A stretch of DNA of 64,000 nucleotides from Amycolatopsis nigrescens CSC17Ta-90 (lineage in GTDB: Bacteria > Actinomycetota > Actinomycetes > Mycobacteriales > Pseudonocardiaceae), in contig NZ_ARVW01000001.1 in the NCBI RefSeq assembly GCF_000384315.1, positions 3,720,157-3,784,156 on the forward strand. Direction: 5' to 3'. Of the stretch, positions 60,804 through 64,000 are shown piece by piece. Under the pieces are notes generated by a model. It had not been told where the DNA came from. It worked only from the letters and a program-made list of their open reading frames with translations, and did not search any database. Position 1 is the stretch's first letter, and each line of letters opens with the position of its first letter. The translations under genes and the position numbers were made by a program.

Positions 60804-62681
60804 TCAGGGCTTCGGCAGCCCGGGAATGATCGCCTTGGCGATAGCCTCCGCCTTCGAGCAGGTCGATTCCTTGTTCTCGTGGGAGTTGAGCACCTGAAGG
60901 TGGACCATCTCACTGGTGCGCTGGCCGATTCGATGGTGCCAGGCCAGTTCGCACGCCCAGGTCTGCCCGTCCTCCGGCGTTTCGACGGCTTTTACACCAT
61001 TGAGGTCGACTTCCTTGCCTTTGATCAAGCTGGAAGAGTTCGACAAACCTATGTTCACATCCTGGGTGGCTGACCACTGGCAGCTGTGCAACCCCCGGCC
61101 GTCCTCGTCATCGATGGTGGAAATCGGGCCTACGATGCTCTGCAGCATTTCCTTGTTCGCGACGGTACACAGGTTGACCGGAAGCAGGCTTCCCGGTGTC
61201 ATCGGGTAGAGTTTAGGGGTGCCGCGCAGTGTCCTTATCGCGACATCGAGCATTTCCTTTGCGATCTGACATCGGTCCGGTGCTTTGTTGATGGCTACGG
61301 CCTGGATTCCGAGCGAGGGATCCACTGGATTTCGTGCGGTGATATGGCAGCTGTCACCCTTTTCGCTGCGAACCGCGTCGAGGCCTTGGACGTTGTCTAG
61401 TTCGCCTTTTTCCGAGAACATCTGCACGGCGACGGTGATTCCGCCGATAAGACCGCTGTAGTCAGAGAAGTTCAAGTACGCGCAATTATCTAGATTTGCT
61501 GGCAAGGCGCCGTTGTCGAAGGTTCCGTATCGGGAAAATGATTGTTCATCAAGCAGGGTGCACGGATCGACCAGGCGGAGCCGGTCCGGGCTGAGTGGGT
61601 CCACCGGTGGCGGTGCGGCCGCGGCGGAGGTCTGGGCCGGCGGATCGCCGTCCGAGAACTGGTTCGACAGAAGTGCGACTCCGGCGGAGACCGCCAGAAT
61701 CGCCGCCGCACACCCGGTCGCGACCCAGGCGGTTCGACGCTTGCGGCCGGCGCGTGATGCCGGGGCCTGTGAGAGGGCGGGCGAAGGCGCCGGGCGCGCC
61801 AGAAAAGCGTTGACCTCGGCCTTCTGCTGGGCGATCTGTGCGTGCACGGGATGCGGCCAAGGTGCCGAGGTGGGCGCGGCGGGGCCGAGGAAGTCCAGAA
61901 GCTGTGCCGGAGTGGGCCGCTTGGCCGGGTTCTTGGCCAGGCAGGGGCCGGCCAGTCGCCGCAGCTCCGGCGGAACCATCCGCAGGTCGGGATGCGTGTG
62001 CACCACGTTGTAGAGGGTTTGCGGGGTGGAGGCACCGGTGAACGGACCTTGGCCGGTGGACGCCATCACCAGCAGCGCGCCGAGCGAGAACATATCGCTG
62101 GCAGGCGTGATCGGGCGGCTCTCCGCCTGCTCGGGGGACATGAAACCGGGCGAGCCGATGATCGAGCCGGTGTGTGTTAGTTCGGTGTCGCCCTCGACAG
62201 CTCGCGCGATGCCGAAGTCGATCACGCGCGGACCATCATCGGTGAGCAGCACGTTGCTCGGCTTGAGATCGCGATGGATCAGTCCGACCCGGTGGATCTC
62301 GGTCAACGCGGAGGCCAGCCCGGCGGCGAGGTACCGCACCGAGTGCGGCGGCAGCGGTCCGGCCGCATCGATGGCCTGCCGCAGCGACGGTCCGGATACG
62401 AATACCGACGCCAGCCACGGGGTCGCCGCGTCGGGGTCGGCGTCCATCACGGCCGCGGTGTAGGCGCCGGACACCATGCGCGAGGTCTCCACCTCGCGGC
62501 GGAACCGGGAGCGGAAGCCTTCATCGTGCGCGAAGCCGGGATGCACCTGCTTGACCGCGACCAGCCGGCCGTCCGGCGACACGCCGAGCAGGACCCGGCC
62601 CATCCCGCCCTCACCCAGCGCGGCCAGTAGCCGGTAACGCCCGATCAGTAGCGGTTCGCCCGGATTCAACGGCTTCAGCAC
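60804..62681 (-). CDS. Receptor Ser/Thr protein kinase with DUF3558-like ectodomain
   Basis: 625 residues. Hanks-type kinase about residues 15-280: G-loop GEGGMGRVL, Lys in VAVKQVHP, HRDLKPSNVLL about 134, DFGIAR about 154, SPEQAE P+1 region. One membrane helix about residues 315-340 (WVATGCAAAILAVSAGVALL), then an exported Cys-containing domain with two DUF3558-like modules (DPCTLLDEQSF... and NLCTVANKEML...). The ectodomain codons are more A/T-rich (CTA, TTG, AAT) than the kinase half. Senses an extracellular signal related to the nearby DUF3558 lipoprotein (inference). Confidence 0.9.
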   Translation of the reverse strand: MLKPLNPGEPLLIGRYRLLAALGEGGMGRVLLGVSPDGRLVAVKQVHPGFAHDEGFRSRFRREVETSRMVSGAYTAAVMDADPDAATPWLASVFVSGPSLRQAIDAAGPLPPHSVRYLAAGLASALTEIHRVGLIHRDLKPSNVLLTDDGPRVIDFGIARAVEGDTELTHTGSIIGSPGFMSPEQAESRPITPASDMFSLGALLVMASTGQGPFTGASTPQTLYNVVHTHPDLRMVPPELRRLAGPCLAKNPAKRPTPAQLLDFLGPAAPTSAPWPHPVHAQIAQQKAEVNAFLARPAPSPALSQAPASRAGRKRRTAWVATGCAAAILAVSAGVALLSNQFSDGDPPAQTSAAAAPPPVDPLSPDRLRLVDPCTLLDEQSFSRYGTFDNGALPANLDNCAYLNFSDYSGLIGGITVAVQMFSEKGELDNVQGLDAVRSEKGDSCHITARNPVDPSLGIQAVAINKAPDRCQIAKEMLDVAIRTLRGTPKLYPMTPGSLLPVNLCTVANKEMLQSIVGPISTIDDEDGRGLHSCQWSATQDVNIGLSNSSSLIKGKEVDLNGVKAVETPEDGQTWACELAWHHRIGQRTSEMVHLQVLNSHENKESTCSKAEAIAKAIIPGLPKP

Positions 62682-62869
62682 TGCCCCACCTCCCCGTGCC
62701 GATGCTACAAAGCGTGCACACCGTCCCTGGCCGGTGTGCCGCCGAGTGAAGAGTTGGCCGGAATCGCTCCCTGACAGGGGCCGAAGTCTTAGAGTATGCG
62801 CGGGAACCGCGGCGGTGACGCACGCGTCTGACCAGGCGGATACGAGCTTCTTGAAGGGGATGACGAGGC

Positions 62870-63232
62870 GTGCCGGAGTACGATCTGGAATCGATGGAAC
62901 TGGTGGAAGGCAAGATCAGGGCCATTCATGACAAGTTCCAGGAGTCCAAGGCCAAGGTCACCGGCGTCACCGGGCAGAACCCCTTCGGCAAGATCCGGCA
63001 TCCTGACGACAACACAGACCCGAACAATCCCGGCACGGAAATGGCGCCGTCTCCTTCTGACGACGCGGCCAAGGCGGTGCAGGGTTTCACCGAGGGAGCC
63101 CAGGGCGAGCTTGAGGCCGGCGCGCAGCTGATGACGGATACCAGCGACTCCTTGCGCGCGGCGATCAAGATGATCCGGGAGCAAGAAGCGGCCGCGAAGG
63201 ACAGCGTCACCATCAAGGGCGAGCCGGCGTGA
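62870..63232 (+). CDS. WXG100-like/ESX-partner small protein
   Basis: 120 residues, GTG start behind a GAAGGGG site. Helical ends (LESMELVEGKIRAIHDKFQE and AIKMIREQEAAAKDS) flanking a Pro/Asp-rich linker; no W-x-G but the size and hairpin layout fit an ESX-type partner. The gene is directly upstream of the WXG protein at 63273 and divergent from the kinase. Base use is less GC-rich than upstream genes. Confidence 0.6.
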   Translation: MPEYDLESMELVEGKIRAIHDKFQESKAKVTGVTGQNPFGKIRHPDDNTDPNNPGTEMAPSPSDDAAKAVQGFTEGAQGELEAGAQLMTDTSDSLRAAIKMIREQEAAAKDSVTIKGEPA

Positions 63233-63272
63233 GCCGCGGCGCGCATTCGGCATCGACAGTCAGGGGGGCCTG

Positions 63273-64000
63273 ATGGCTAGCGTGGAAATCCCGCCCGAAT
63301 GGGGCAAAGTCGTCGAAAAGGCCAATCAGGTCAACGATATCCAGCCGGTTGGCATTCAGGAGATCGTCCAGCAGTACACCGACGCGTCGAAGAACTCGGC
63401 GGACCATGCCAACCACCTCAAGCAGGTCAGTGAGCCGCTCAAGGGCATTTGGAAGGGCACAGACGCCGACGCCTTCTTCGCCCAGGTGACCAAGGTTCTC
63501 GACGCGGGCAAGAACTTCAACGACCGGCTCGACGATGTCGCGAAGAAGTACGCCGAGCTTCAGGAAACGCTTTCGACCATCAAGAACAACATCGTCACCG
63601 AGCGCGAAGGCGCGAACACCGATATCCAGAAGATCGTCGGGGACGCGAACCGGGCGATCACCACCGCGCAGGCCGCCGTGGACGCGCACAACGCAGACAA
63701 CAGCAAGCCCATGCCGAGCCCGACGCCGGAAGAGATCGCGCAAAAGGAACAGGGCCGCGCGGATGCCAGGGCCAAGGCAGCCGGTGACCGCGTCAGCGGT
63801 CTGCTGACGGAGGCGAACAACGCGCTGAAGACGACCAGTGCGGCGGCCCAGAAGGAGATCAGCGGCGGCTACTCCTCGGTCAAGCCCACCGGGGGCGGTG
63901 GCGCGACCCGCCAGGCCAAGAGCAGCGGCGGGCTCTCCAGCGGTGGCGGCGGCGGACCGAGCACCGGTGGCGGCGGCAGCGGGGGGCTCGGCCCCAGCGG
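63273..64000 (+). CDS. WXG-domain ESX substrate with Gly-rich tail (partial, runs off the window)
   Basis: Starts at ATG 63273 and is open to the window end: at least 242 residues, no stop. N-terminal about 100 residues are WXG100-like with WKGTDADAFF as the W-x-G turn and a following long helix; then a coiled-coil-like stretch and, from about residue 210, a Gly/Ser-rich linker (GGGGATRQAKSSGG, SSGGGGGPSTGGGG). Such linkers often lead to a C-terminal effector or peptidase, but that part is not in view. Likely a type VII substrate. Confidence 0.75.
   Translation, partial: MASVEIPPEWGKVVEKANQVNDIQPVGIQEIVQQYTDASKNSADHANHLKQVSEPLKGIWKGTDADAFFAQVTKVLDAGKNFNDRLDDVAKKYAELQETLSTIKNNIVTEREGANTDIQKIVGDANRAITTAQAAVDAHNADNSKPMPSPTPEEIAQKEQGRADARAKAAGDRVSGLLTEANNALKTTSAAAQKEISGGYSSVKPTGGGGATRQAKSSGGLSSGGGGGPSTGGGGSGGLGPS

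Overview
The window is high-GC DNA (G or C at most third positions, many GTG starts, strong GGAGG-type ribosome binding sites, 1-4 bp start/stop overlaps) from an actinomycete, most likely a Pseudonocardiaceae member such as Amycolatopsis. Pointers to this are ESX/WXG-type genes with DUF3558 lipoproteins and an EspG-like protein, an XRE/DUF5753 + DUF397 pair, F420-type LLM oxidoreductases, a DasR-type operator at nagA, and fba, DUF3151 and purA lying near each other as I recall for Mycobacterium. I found no rRNA, tRNA, CRISPR array, prophage, insertion sequence or transposase. No gene-free stretch exceeds about 230 bases.

Layout. 1-4366: the end of a CUT2 sugar ABC operon (binding protein, permease, single-domain ATPase, PfkB kinase, FrcK-like kinase) and an SDR. 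4475-5215: a secreted trypsin-like protease. 7798-5212 (minus): a small WXG-like protein, a DUF1023 hydrolase and an LppA-like lipoprotein. 7996-9084: a VOC protein and a DedA protein. 13251-9231 (minus): a coupled marR - MFS exporter - yceI operon in which the exporter and the YceI protein share prealbumin-like domains. 13380-16810: an XRE/DUF397 pair, a hydrolase, a PPOX protein and an ArsR-SRPBCC fusion with a very readable promoter. 19259-16864 (minus): a sialidase and a sialic-acid-mutarotase-like Kelch protein behind a perfect dyad. 19489-21586: a TetR/MFS divergent pair with two operators. 21606-30904: FAD oxidase, DedA, a tail-anchored protein, AurF/MerR, NagA with a dre-like site, a SigE-type sigma factor, YciI, PPOX, SDR and AKR. 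30957-42145: LLM oxidoreductase, fba, DUF3151, two secreted lipases, an FAD/NAD protein, a VOC protein, a secreted HNH nuclease, purA and OsmC. 42269-46862: LLM oxidoreductase and a three-subunit molybdenum hydroxylase of the PaoABC type. 47015-57197: regulators, an antiporter, an AAHS transporter, GDPD, a fused TRAP/TAXI transporter and purD. 57318-64000: an ESX-associated cluster (WXG/PPE-like substrates, DUF3558 lipoprotein, EspG-like chaperone, and a receptor kinase whose ectodomain resembles two DUF3558 modules).

The most striking non-coding signal is a set of large, symmetric, repeated intergenic palindromes. Family A is 46 bp (22-2-22, four copies). Family B is 53 bp (26-1-26, three copies plus one diverged but perfectly symmetric relative). 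Family C is about 24 bp (two intergenic copies plus two inside the pfkB coding sequence). A 49-bp element D stands alone. Families A, B and C sit at gene ends and in four cases supply the stop codon, so bidirectional transcription terminators spread by copying is the best reading. A second signal is a recurrent leaderless-promoter layout: TAnnnT followed by 6-7 nt and the start codon.
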